This document shows positions 33,854-43,300 of a stretch of DNA of 64,000 nt, in pieces. The notes under the pieces are model-generated. The model was not told the DNA's origin. It was given only the letters and a program-made list of their open reading frames with translations, and ran no database searches. Within the stretch, counting starts at the first letter, position 1; the number at the start of each line of letters is the position of its first letter. The position numbers and the translations under genes were made by a program. Source of the stretch: Paenibacillus macquariensis (lineage in GTDB: Bacteria > Bacillota > Bacilli > Paenibacillales > Paenibacillaceae); the NCBI RefSeq assembly GCF_900156375.1, contig NZ_FTNK01000008.1, positions 186,001 to 250,000 of the forward strand, given 5' to 3'.

Positions 33854-34621
33854 ATGATGATTAGTAAAAAAGTGATAACTGCATCACTAACAGCAGTAAT
33901 GCTGTTCGGAAGCTTGTCCGCAACAGCTTTTGTACAACAAGTAGAGGCTGCTACAACAACAACTTCAAAAGTAATTTGGGGAGTGAATTTACGTCAGGCT
34001 CCATCCAGTACGTCAACGATTATTAGAATGATCCCTAAAGGTGAAAATGTCGAAGTTCTAGGGAAATCCGGAACAGCATTTCTTAAAGTCAAGGACACGA
34101 AGGGGAAAGTTGGTTATATTTCTTCGTTGTCTAAATATACGCAACCAGTGTCGACTGGTACGGATAACAACACCACTATAAATAATAGTGTAGAGAAAGT
34201 AATTAAAGCAGGAATGAAGTATTTGGGAACACCTTATGAGTATGGTTCAAGCCGCTCCAATACATCTACATTCGATTGCTCCGACTTTGTACGTCAGGCT
34301 TTCATTGACGGTGTTGGGATAAAGCTACCAGCAGATTCAAGAGCACAAGGCAATTACGTGAAGGCTAAAGGTGCGGTTGTGAAGGATGTGTCCAAGCTGA
34401 AACGCGGAGATGTAATGTTCTTCATGTCCTATAAAGGAACAAGCTCATCAGCTTATTCAAGTGCGAACAAAGCCAAAGCTACCATTACACACACAGGCAT
34501 TTATTTAGGAAATGGAGAAATTCTTCATACCTACTCTAAGGAATCCGGTGGTGTTACGATTAGCAAGATTAGTGGAACTCACTGGGAGAAACGATTCTTG
34601 TTCGGCGGAAGTGCGCTTTAA
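33854..34621 (+). CDS. Secreted NlpC/P60 peptidoglycan endopeptidase with SH3 domain
   Basis: 255 residues. Signal peptide 1-33 ending VEA. An SH3b domain (about 38-97: VIWGVNLRQAPSSTSTIIRMIPKGENVEVLG) should hold the wall. The NlpC/P60 domain (115-255) has the catalytic Cys142 in FDCSDFV, His213 in THTGIYLG and a third polar residue in ILHTYS. It hydrolyses peptide links in cell-wall stems, most likely gamma-D-Glu-diaminopimelate. ATG 33854 follows AGGAGG by ten bases. Monocistronic, with a long leader. Confidence 0.93.
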   Translation: MMISKKVITASLTAVMLFGSLSATAFVQQVEAATTTTSKVIWGVNLRQAPSSTSTIIRMIPKGENVEVLGKSGTAFLKVKDTKGKVGYISSLSKYTQPVSTGTDNNTTINNSVEKVIKAGMKYLGTPYEYGSSRSNTSTFDCSDFVRQAFIDGVGIKLPADSRAQGNYVKAKGAVVKDVSKLKRGDVMFFMSYKGTSSSAYSSANKAKATITHTGIYLGNGEILHTYSKESGGVTISKISGTHWEKRFLFGGSAL

Positions 34622-34645
34622 TCACGAAAGATATAGCTAATTAGA

Positions 34646-34679
34646 TAAGACCCCTACGAATTGAATCGAAGGGGTCTTA
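34646..34679 (+). terminator. Probable terminator after the NlpC/P60 gene
   Basis: TAAGACCCCTACGA pairs with TCGAAGGGGTCTTA (one mismatch) but lacks a long T run, so it may be weak. Confidence 0.65.
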
Positions 34680-34760
34680 GTATTAGGAATGGAAAATGAT
34701 ATACTACTTGTAAGAATTTATCTCAAATCGCGGAGTTTTCTATAAGAATGGAGTAGAGTC

Positions 34761-34946
34761 ATGATCAGAAAAAGTTGTTCATTAGATACAGATTTTCAAA
34801 GATCGATTACTTTTCAAAGAAATATAGAAGTATGGGTGGAACAAAAGCTAGTCATTATGGGTAGAGTAGAATCTTTTACGGTGGAAGCTGTTCGAATTGA
34901 GGGTACTGAGTATCCAAGAAGTTCATGTGAGTTTATCATGGTGTAA
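34761..34946 (+). CDS. Small hypothetical protein, 61 residues
   Basis: MIRKSCSLDTDFQRSITFQR start, a beta-rich middle (IEVWVEQKLVIMGRVESFTVEAVRI) and a final RSSCEFIMV. The length and the alternating hydrophobic pattern suggest a single small beta domain. GGAG lies eight bases before the ATG. A bidirectional terminator follows. Two cysteines, at residues 6 and 56. Not recognised. Confidence 0.55.
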   Translation: MIRKSCSLDTDFQRSITFQRNIEVWVEQKLVIMGRVESFTVEAVRIEGTEYPRSSCEFIMV

Positions 34947-34995
34947 TTGTATAAATGGATTGAATTCATGTGATGAATATAGATATAGAAGAAAG

Positions 34996-35033
34996 AAACG
35001 GTAGGCCAAAGTGTTGCTTGGTCTACCGTTTTA
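34996..35033. terminator. Bidirectional terminator between small gene (+) and ABC operon (-)
   Basis: AAACGGTAGGCCAA and TTGGTCTACCGTTT form a 14-bp stem (one G-T), with T on the right and A-rich left flank. Confidence 0.85.
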
Positions 35034-35039
35034 TTATGG

Positions 35040-36860
35040 TTAGATTATGGACACTGTAGATGCTTTATCAATGACATTATCTTCGGACGATCTAAACTGA
35101 ATGTTGTATAGTTCGGCATACAGTCCGTTCAGCTCTAATAACCTTTCGTGAGACCCTTCCTCTATGATCCTACCTTGATCTAACACGATAATTCTAGAAG
35201 CTTCTCGTACCGTAGATAGTCGGTGTGCAATGACTACCGTTGTTCTATCCTTCATAAGTAAATCAAGGGATTGTTGAACAATCCGTTCTGATTCATTATC
35301 CAAAGCTGAAGTAGCCTCATCTAGAAGAAGAAGTGGAGCATTGCGAAGGAAGGCTCTAGCAATGGCGATTCGTTGTCTTTGTCCACCGGATAAGGTTGAA
35401 CCATGTTCTCCTATCAGGGTATCGAAACCCGCGGGCATTTTTGAAATAAAGTCTTCTGCACCTGCTAGTCTAGCTGCTTCATGAATTTCTTCTTCTGTCG
35501 CATCGCTTGCACTGAAAGCAATGTTGTCTCGTATAGTACCGGAGAACAAATAGGGGGTCTGGGGTACATATGTAATCATTGCGCGTGTTTCTTCTAGTTG
35601 ATCTTGAACAGACTTTCCGTAAATGGAAATGATACCGATATTCGGTTCGTACAGCCCACAACATAATCGGGCAAGTGTCGTCTTCCCAGATCCGCTTGGC
35701 CCCACAACAGCGATGGTCTCTCCAGCGGCAATATTCAGATGTATTCCTGCAAAAAGTGGTGATTCGCTTCCATCAAGCGATTGGTGCGTATAATGGATAT
35801 TCTCTAAGGACAATGCAGCGATTCCATTTGAATGCTCTGGGGTTGAGGTCGGTTCTGAATAATTCTTAACGGCCCCCTCATCAGGCATCTCGAGTATAGC
35901 GAACACACGATCAGCTGCCCCTAGCGCCTCTTGTACCCCACCCCAAGTCTGAGACATATTGACAAATGGCCACTGCACACGCCCCATCAGAATGATAAAT
36001 GCTAGGACTTCACCTGTTGTCGTTCCACCTCTTATGGCAGACATTGCAATCAATCCAGCACAAGTGATCAAGACTAGATTATTAACAAATGCGGATGATT
36101 GCCACAAAAGTCCATTTATAATCGTCCTTTTTCGTTGCAACTGGTTCAACTTCTCACGTTCAAGTACATATCGGTTTAGGAGAACATCTTCTAGGGCGAA
36201 CGCCCGTACAACCTTCATTCCTTGTAAAGTTTCTTGCAATAAGCCACGCAGTTCTGCTTCTTTCTTATAGATCTCAGTGGATAGCTTACGTAACTTTCGA
36301 TCAAAGAAACGACCAGAAAGAAATACAATTGGTCCTGAACCAAGGGCTAGAAGCGCAATCCACACGTCCATTTGGGCCAGATATAGAAACGAAACAAAGC
36401 AGAGAAGAAGATTGTAGCCTAGATCGTATACGATGCTATTAATCATCCCTATTGCCATACCTGCATCCTTATTATTGCGTGATGTCAGATCTCCTGAATG
36501 CATGGATTGGACATGGTTGAAAGGGATTCTATGACTCTTGTCAAAAAGTCTGGAGCGAAAATCCCAAGACATACGGCTCTGTACAACGTATCGGAAATAA
36601 TGTTGTAGCATGATACAACAGATAATAATGACACAAGCTATTGCACAAATGACCGTCGCACGCTTAAGAGAGTCCATGCTTGAACTATTGATGGTATCAA
36701 TGAATACCTGCTGAACGACTGCAAAACCAATGTCCATCACGAGATGAGCAGACAGAAGGAGAATGGCAAGAATAAGCCCGATACGGTAGGGTACCGAATA
36801 AGATATCAGTCTGGGTAGAATATATCTCAATGATTGAGTGGAAGGACTTTTTTCTTTCAT
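35040..36860 (-). CDS. ABC exporter half-transporter (second of ArsR-linked pair)
   Basis: 606 residues; six membrane helices (about 15-310) then an ATPase domain (350-595). All ATPase motifs are canonical: GPSGSGKTT, LSGGQRQR, LLLLDEATSALD, IAHRLST. The start overlaps the preceding exporter gene by four bases. Unlike the pair at 29997-33475, neither half here is degenerate, so the two could work as a heterodimer with two active sites or as separate homodimers. Family: lipid/multidrug exporters (MsbA/BmrA-like). The operon is probably controlled by the ArsR-type regulator encoded first. Confidence 0.9.
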   Translation of the reverse strand: MKEKSPSTQSLRYILPRLISYSVPYRIGLILAILLLSAHLVMDIGFAVVQQVFIDTINSSSMDSLKRATVICAIACVIIICCIMLQHYFRYVVQSRMSWDFRSRLFDKSHRIPFNHVQSMHSGDLTSRNNKDAGMAIGMINSIVYDLGYNLLLCFVSFLYLAQMDVWIALLALGSGPIVFLSGRFFDRKLRKLSTEIYKKEAELRGLLQETLQGMKVVRAFALEDVLLNRYVLEREKLNQLQRKRTIINGLLWQSSAFVNNLVLITCAGLIAMSAIRGGTTTGEVLAFIILMGRVQWPFVNMSQTWGGVQEALGAADRVFAILEMPDEGAVKNYSEPTSTPEHSNGIAALSLENIHYTHQSLDGSESPLFAGIHLNIAAGETIAVVGPSGSGKTTLARLCCGLYEPNIGIISIYGKSVQDQLEETRAMITYVPQTPYLFSGTIRDNIAFSASDATEEEIHEAARLAGAEDFISKMPAGFDTLIGEHGSTLSGGQRQRIAIARAFLRNAPLLLLDEATSALDNESERIVQQSLDLLMKDRTTVVIAHRLSTVREASRIIVLDQGRIIEEGSHERLLELNGLYAELYNIQFRSSEDNVIDKASTVSII

Positions 36861-38707
36861 ACGTTAACCTCCACAGGCTCAACAAGGATATCCTCTTTCA
36901 AAAAGGTGGTCTCAACCATCGTTCTATACTTACTTTGTGATGCCATTAATTCGTAATGTGTACCTGCTTCAACAATAGACCCGGACTCCATATAATAGAT
37001 CCGATCTGCATCTATTATCGTGGATAATCTGTGGGCAATAACAACCGTCGTTCGACCGAACATGAGTTGTTGAAGTGCTTGTTGGACAAGTTCTTCATTG
37101 TGGCTATCGAGTGCTGCTGTGGGTTCATCGAGTAACAATAGTTGTGGCTCACTGACGAAAGCTCTAGCGATAGATAATCGTTGACGTTCTCCTCCCGATA
37201 ATGTGAGCCCTCGTTCACCGATGAAGGTCTCATATTGTAAGGGGGTTCTCATGATGAACTCGTGAATACCTGCACTTTGTGCGGCTTTAATGATGTCATC
37301 ACGTGTGGCGCCGGCTCTTCCCCAAGCGATATTCTCATACAACGTACCAGAGAATAGATATGGTTCTTGAGACACGTAAGCAATACCATGACGCCAGACA
37401 CGAGGGTGAATTGTGCTAAGACATTCATCACCCGTACGAATATGTCCTTCGTGGGGTTCATATACGGCAAGCAGTAAATTAAGAAGGGTACTTTTACCAC
37501 TGCCACTAGGGCCTGCCAATGCTGTCACCTTTCCGGGTTCGATCGTAAGTGAGACACCTGTCAACACTTGATCATCGCCATAGCGGAAGCCGACCCGTTC
37601 GAATCTGATAGCATGAGATCGATTCACTACTTGCTTGCTGGCATCCATAGGCTTCATGTAAGGATCAATAGGAAGAGAAGTATTATGCTCAACACCTACA
37701 CCTTCTTCCGCCAGATCAAGGACTTCAAACAATCGGTTGCTCTGTGCTAAGGAAACTTGCATCTCAGTCCATAGATTAGCAAGACGAGAAACGGGATTCG
37801 TGATTTGCTCGAAACAAAATAGAAATGCTGCGATGGCACCTACATCAAGGCGACCATCAATGACGAGGTAACCGCCATAGGATAGAACATACAGCAACCC
37901 ACCAAGGATAACGGCTAGGGGCATGTTATACCCCACGGCTTCTATTCGCGATATAGGCAAATGAATTTTGAAATATTTCTTTACTCGTTGCGCAAATTGC
38001 GCTTGAAGTTTGGGAGCAAGTGAGAAGGTTCGAACGACTTCGGCACCTTGTATCGTATCTTGGATGAAAACTTGTTGTTCAGATTCGATTTGTTGTCTTT
38101 TCCCATACATGGTACGTAGACGAGAGGTAAATGGGAGTAGGACTAGAGGAACGATGGAGCAGATGATCACAGTTCCTAAGGTCAATACATATTGAAGGGA
38201 TAACAGATACGTAAGTAGGAAGGTGAGTTGCATCAGATTGCTTATCAATTCGATTGTTTTTTGATTAATACCTTGTTGGGCAACGACGGCGGAATCATTG
38301 ATTCGGCTTATGAGATCGGCAGAATGATAACGATCCAGATCCTTATGTTTTACTTTCAATAACTTGGATAGAATAGAGGCCTGGAGTGCGGAAGTAGATT
38401 TGAATTCAAGTATCCCTGATAAATAAGTCCTGAGGAAGTTTGCACCAGCATCTACGATAACGACGACACCACCAAATAGGAGACTAGTGAGCAATAATGA
38501 CATATCCTGGTTGGTGGCGGCATTGATAATACGACGTAATGACTCAGCGAGGGCAACAGTCGCAAGAGAGACGATTGCCGATAGGAGGCATAATATAACA
38601 TACCGACCCAAGTAAGGTTTGCCTAGTTTCATTAAACGTTTCAAAGTATTAGACGTAGCTGGGATTGCACGGTTATGTACAACCTCCTCGTTCATTTCTC
38701 TACTCAA
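36857..38707 (-). CDS. ABC exporter half-transporter (first of ArsR-linked pair)
   Basis: 616 residues, six membrane helices and a canonical ATPase: GPSGSGKST, LSGGERQRLS, LLLLDEPTAALD, IAHRLST. TTG start at 38707 lies eight bases after GAGGAGG; the next ATG (38695) is too far from it. Forty-seven bases separate it from the regulator gene and four bases overlap with the following exporter gene, so all three form one operon. Substrate unknown. Confidence 0.9.
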   Translation of the reverse strand: MSREMNEEVVHNRAIPATSNTLKRLMKLGKPYLGRYVILCLLSAIVSLATVALAESLRRIINAATNQDMSLLLTSLLFGGVVVIVDAGANFLRTYLSGILEFKSTSALQASILSKLLKVKHKDLDRYHSADLISRINDSAVVAQQGINQKTIELISNLMQLTFLLTYLLSLQYVLTLGTVIICSIVPLVLLPFTSRLRTMYGKRQQIESEQQVFIQDTIQGAEVVRTFSLAPKLQAQFAQRVKKYFKIHLPISRIEAVGYNMPLAVILGGLLYVLSYGGYLVIDGRLDVGAIAAFLFCFEQITNPVSRLANLWTEMQVSLAQSNRLFEVLDLAEEGVGVEHNTSLPIDPYMKPMDASKQVVNRSHAIRFERVGFRYGDDQVLTGVSLTIEPGKVTALAGPSGSGKSTLLNLLLAVYEPHEGHIRTGDECLSTIHPRVWRHGIAYVSQEPYLFSGTLYENIAWGRAGATRDDIIKAAQSAGIHEFIMRTPLQYETFIGERGLTLSGGERQRLSIARAFVSEPQLLLLDEPTAALDSHNEELVQQALQQLMFGRTTVVIAHRLSTIIDADRIYYMESGSIVEAGTHYELMASQSKYRTMVETTFLKEDILVEPVEVNV

Positions 38708-38754
38708 GTTACATCCTCCTCATGGTCAATAATTAATGATAAATATGGGATTAG

Positions 38755-39858
38755 TTAGTCATCCTCACCGAGCAGGACGCTAGTGGTTACAGCCAATAAC
38801 TCCCGCAGTTTATCCATATTAAGATGGTAATACATGCGATGATCTTCCCTTTTCATTTCAAGAAGATTTAAGAAGAATAAGAAGTTGCTATGATAATTGA
38901 CTGCGGCTGGTGTAATACCTAGTTTCGTCGCTATTTCCTGCCCATAATGGGGGCGTTCTTGTAGTAATAGTAAGAAGTCGAGACGCCTTTTATCGGAGAA
39001 TGCCTTTAAGAACAACTCGGTCTTCTCTCGATCAGCAGCGGGTCCGAATACGCGATCGTTATGTATACCAAAAATAACCCATGCGTTCCAAGAGGTTCCG
39101 GTATTAAAGGATAGGTGGTGGTTACCTACTTGTGATATGAAACTAATATGAAAATTTGTAGGGATGTCATAAACAGCAGGTTCGACTTTATTAAGATCAC
39201 GAATGAATCGCTCAGGATTGGCATGGAATTGAGCTTGATATATTACTGAAGCGCGTTCTGACTCCTCCTTGAAGCGTTCTCGCCAGTGTACAAAGGCTTC
39301 ATTGTAAAACAGACGTATAAGTTGCATATATCGCAGTTTCGTCTCTTCAGGGTGGGCAAGACATTCAAGTAAAGGTTCATGAGCTTGGATAAGCTCTTGT
39401 TGTGGTTTCGTGTCATGCACGAGTTCAGATAGTATACGAAGGTCCATCTTAATAGCATCCCATTCTTGTCCTTGAAGAAGATCCTCCATTTGATCCCAAT
39501 ATACGCCGTATACCATTTGTGCTACGACTTTATCAGCAGGACTTTGTGCTAGGACCGTTATCCATTCTTCAGCAGAAAGTGCCTCCGTTGATGAACAGAT
39601 GGATTCGTAGAAAGCATAATCAAGTCCTTTGTGTATGAAGTGGTATTGGAAGAAGAACTGAAGTTCTCGAAGTGTATGAGGTGACAATCTTTCGTGTGTC
39701 TCATCATGAAAGGACGAAGCGAGAGGATCTAGCTCAATTTTGAATTCCTCTGCCAGTGCGAGTAATTGCCCTTCACAAGCGACCATCCCCATAGAAACAA
39801 TCATTTCTAAGGCTTCGTTGTAAGCAAAAGTGATATTTTTATTTAATAGATCCTTCAT
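38755..39858 (-). CDS. ArsR-type winged-helix regulator with large N-terminal domain
   Basis: 367 residues. The DNA-binding part is C-terminal (about 280-360: FSDKRRLDFLLLLQERPHYG...LGITPAAVNYHSNFL), an ArsR-like winged helix. The first 270 residues are a helical domain of the kind found in a Bacillales regulator group, presumably sensing a ligand. It is the first gene of an operon with two ABC exporters, so it probably represses them until the exported compound appears. An inverted repeat at 39913-39938 is a candidate operator. ATG 39858 has AGGAGG-like sequence upstream (complement of GACCTCCTAG). Confidence 0.82.
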   Translation of the reverse strand: MKDLLNKNITFAYNEALEMIVSMGMVACEGQLLALAEEFKIELDPLASSFHDETHERLSPHTLRELQFFFQYHFIHKGLDYAFYESICSSTEALSAEEWITVLAQSPADKVVAQMVYGVYWDQMEDLLQGQEWDAIKMDLRILSELVHDTKPQQELIQAHEPLLECLAHPEETKLRYMQLIRLFYNEAFVHWRERFKEESERASVIYQAQFHANPERFIRDLNKVEPAVYDIPTNFHISFISQVGNHHLSFNTGTSWNAWVIFGIHNDRVFGPAADREKTELFLKAFSDKRRLDFLLLLQERPHYGQEIATKLGITPAAVNYHSNFLFFLNLLEMKREDHRMYYHLNMDKLRELLAVTTSVLLGEDD

Positions 39859-39912
39859 GTTGACCTCCTAGTAACCTTTGTTTGAATTTACTGAATATTA
39901 ATTGGGATATCA

Positions 39913-39938
39913 TAACATTTAAATATTACTTAATGTTA
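39913..39938. promoter_or_regulatory. Inverted repeat TAACATT-N12-AATGTTA upstream of the ArsR-type operon
   Basis: Seven-base perfect arms, 55-80 bases before the regulator start in an AT-rich promoter region. ArsR-type repressors bind such spaced AT-rich dyads. It could be the operator of this operon. Confidence 0.4.
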
Positions 39939-40130
39939 AAATACCCCATAAAATATTTTTTGTAAATAGAAAAAATGAATCAATATAGATATTAGCGATT
40001 GAAATGATGGTTCGAAAAATGAATAACTGAGCCATCAAAAGAAATCCGCGAATTTTAGGAGAGTTTGTTGAGACGAATTTCGACAGTTTCAATTCCATAG
40101 ATGAATAGGTAAAAATATCAAATATATAAA

Positions 40131-40178
40131 TTGACGTATTGTAAAAAGCATTATAGTATATATGTGCAAACGCTTTCA
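40131..40178 (+). promoter_or_regulatory. Pullulanase promoter with cre/MalR-like operator at the start site
   Basis: TTGACG (40131-40136), 17 bases, TAGTAT (40154-40159). TGCAAACGCTTTCA at 40165-40178 matches the catabolite-response element TGWAANCGNTNWCA at 13 of 14 positions and covers the expected transcription start. This position suits CcpA or a LacI-family maltose repressor that blocks initiation. Confidence 0.6.
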
Positions 40179-40294
40179 TATGATTAAATAAGCATGGTAA
40201 TATCAAATTTTGAATCGTCTGCATGAGGAGCTGAATATCATAACACAGCTGTTTCATCAGATTAAATTTAAAAAGGAGGGATACTGCTGTTTTG

Positions 40295-40308
40295 TGCAAT
40301 CGTTTGCA
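40295..40308 (+). promoter_or_regulatory. Second LacI-type operator in the pullulanase leader
   Basis: TGCAATCGTTTGCA, a near-perfect dyad of the LacI/CcpA type, 40 bases before the ATG and 130 bases from the first operator centre. The spacing allows DNA looping between the two sites. Between them the sequence is AT-rich with no gene; a leftward 126-codon frame there is AT-rich and unsupported. Confidence 0.5.
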
Positions 40309-40347
40309 TTTTTGAATTGCAATTCTAAATGAGGGAGTGTTACCTAG

Positions 40348-43300
40348 ATGAGGTCTGTTCTTAGAGGAAAGAAATTGTTGTCTATTTTTATGATTCTTGT
40401 TCTTATTATTTCAAGCATAGGATTCTACCCCTTACAAGTTGGTGCAGCTGCTTCGAGTGAAGTTGGGTCGGTAGGCGATGTGCAGACTATCATCAATGAG
40501 ACCGATGTTGACCATGGTTACTCCGTTACCAAAGAAGTATACGGCAATGTATACGGTAATACAGATACTGTGCCGGCGGACCACCTTCGAGTCCACTACA
40601 ACAGAACCGATGGGAAGTATGCGGATCTTGGATTATGGTTATGGGGAGATGTTGTAACACCATCAGCTAATTGGGCATTAGGAGCAACGCCATTCCCGGC
40701 TGGACAGGTAGACAATTATGGTGCTTTTGTGGATGTTCCACTCATAAGCTCAGCGAAAACAATTAAAGTCATCGTTGTAAAACGTGTAAGCGGGGATAAA
40801 GATGGCGGCGACAAGAATATTTCGATTACGACGTCTGCGACGAATGAAGTGTGGATTAAAGAGGGTTCAGATCAAGTTACCCCGTATGAGCCTGTTGATA
40901 TTCCGGCAAACACGGTTCGCGTACATTATCAAAGAGCAGACAATAACTATAGCCCCTATGGTATTTGGAACTGGGAGGATGTAGCAATACCTTCGGATAG
41001 CTGGTCATCAGGTGCAACCCCATTCCCAGCGGGCCAAGTAGACAAATATGGAGCATATGTTGATATCTCACTTAAAGATAATGCAAAAAAAATTGGATTC
41101 TTTGTTGTTCATCGTACCTTAGGTAATGAAGATAAAGAGGGTAACAGAAGCTTCAATCTTTTGGATAGACACAATCAGTTGTGGATTAAACAAGGTGATA
41201 ACACTGTATACGTTTCTCCTTTCGGAGAAGTACCTACCGGACTAGTGTCCGCAGAGATCTTGTCAGAAAGTAAACTGCTTGTGAATTTTACGATGACCGA
41301 TGGGCTAGAAGAAGGAGCATTGAAAAGTGAACTGAAGATTACGGACAAAAACGATAATGTCGTGACAGTCAATAGCGTCCACATCACAAGTTCAACAGCG
41401 ATCGAAGTCATTACCACACCGTTCCTTTTGGAAAATGCCCCGTTAAGAATCACATATTCAGGAACAACGGTATCCGCTGTCACAGGCTGGAGAATGATCG
41501 ACGAAATGTACAACTATGAGGGTGATGACCTCGGAGCAACATATGAAGCAGGGAGTGTAATGTTTAAACTTTGGGCACCTAAGGCAAGCTCTGTTGTTGC
41601 GAATGTATATAACAAAGATGATGCCGTACAGCTCTTGGGCAACATTAACTTAACCAAAGGTGATAAGGGTGTATGGTCCGCTATGGTTGCTCCAAGGGAT
41701 CTGGTAGGTGCCAGTATTACAGACCTTAAAGGCTATTTCTATCAGTATGAAGTAACGAATAATGGTGTAACCACCAACGTGCTTGATCCTTACGCCAAAT
41801 CGATGGCTGAATTTAGAGTCAATACGAAAGGTGACGTTGGCCCTGATGGAGATGTTGTTGGAAAAGCGGCTATCGTGGACTTGAGCGGAACGGATCCTGA
41901 GGGTTTTGATTTTGCCAATATTAACGGATATAAAAAAAGAGAAGATGCAATCATTTGGGAGATCCATGTGAGAGACTTCACATCAGACCCAGCGATTGAG
42001 AATGACTTGAACAGTGCAACATGGGGATCTTTCGATGCCTTTAAAAGCAAGCTTGAATACATTCAATCTCTTGGTGTTACACATATTCAATTACTTCCTG
42101 TAATGGCTTGGTATTACGGGGATGAAGCGAAGATGGATCAAAGAGTACTTAACTATTCTACGAAGTTCAATGAGTACAACTGGGGATATGACCCGCATAA
42201 CTATTTCTCACCGGATGGTGCGTACTCTGAAGATCCTACAGATCCGGAACTCAGAATCAAAGAATTGAAGAACATGATTGATGCCATACATGACGCCGGC
42301 ATGGGTGTAGTCTTGGATGTTGTATATACCCATATGGCTAAAGCAAGTTTCTTGGATGATATCGTACCCGATTATTATGCATTCCAAGATGCGAACGGAA
42401 ATAACATTGGTGGCTTCGGAAACAATCTGGCGACAAACCATAAGATGGCTGAGAAATTAATGGTTGACTCCGTTAAATACTGGTTTGACGAATACAAAAT
42501 TGATGGCATGCGCTGGGACATGATGGGTGATGCAACCTATGATGCTGTGCAGAATGCCTATGATGCAGCAGCAGCAATCAATCCTAAGGCATTGTTTATA
42601 GGGGAAGGTTGGAAAACCTTTGGTGGAGCGGCATCAGATCCTTCGTTAGCAGGTAAAGGGGCAGACCAGGACTGGATGGATAAAACCGACAGTGTGGGCG
42701 TGTTCTCGGACGAGATAAGAAATGAATTAAAATCTGGATTTGGTAATGAAGGTGAGCCGAGATTTATTACAGGTGGCGCGCGCGACATCAACGTTATCCT
42801 CAATAACATCAAAGCGCAGCCAAGCAATACGGCTGATGATGACCCGGGTGACATGGTGCAATATATCGAAGCCCACGATAACCTGCCCTTATATGATATT
42901 ATTGCTCAGTCAATTAAGAAGAACCCATCCATACCAGCCAATGACCAGGAAATTCTTAAACGTGTGAGGCTTGGGAATATGCTGGTATTAACGTCACAAG
43001 GTACAGCTTTTCTCCATGCAGGTCAAGAATACGGCCGTACCAAACAGTGGAAGGGGCAAGGAAAGCCGGAACAGAAATATCATGAATTAGCAGATGAAGC
43101 AGGAAAAGTATTTGGATATTTTGTACATGATTCCTATGACTCTTCCGATGCCATTAATATGTTTGATTGGAACAAAGCAACGAACGAAGTGCAATACCCT
43201 GAGAATAATACAACAAGAGAATATACAGCTGGTTTGATCGCATTAAGAAAATCAACGGATGCGTTTAGACTCGGGGATAAAGCACTAGTAGACTCCAATG

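Noticed and set aside
39919-40299. Leftward 126-codon open frame in the region before pullulanase
   Set aside because: Composition is that of random AT-rich DNA, it lacks a ribosome site, and it overlaps the pullulanase promoter and operators.
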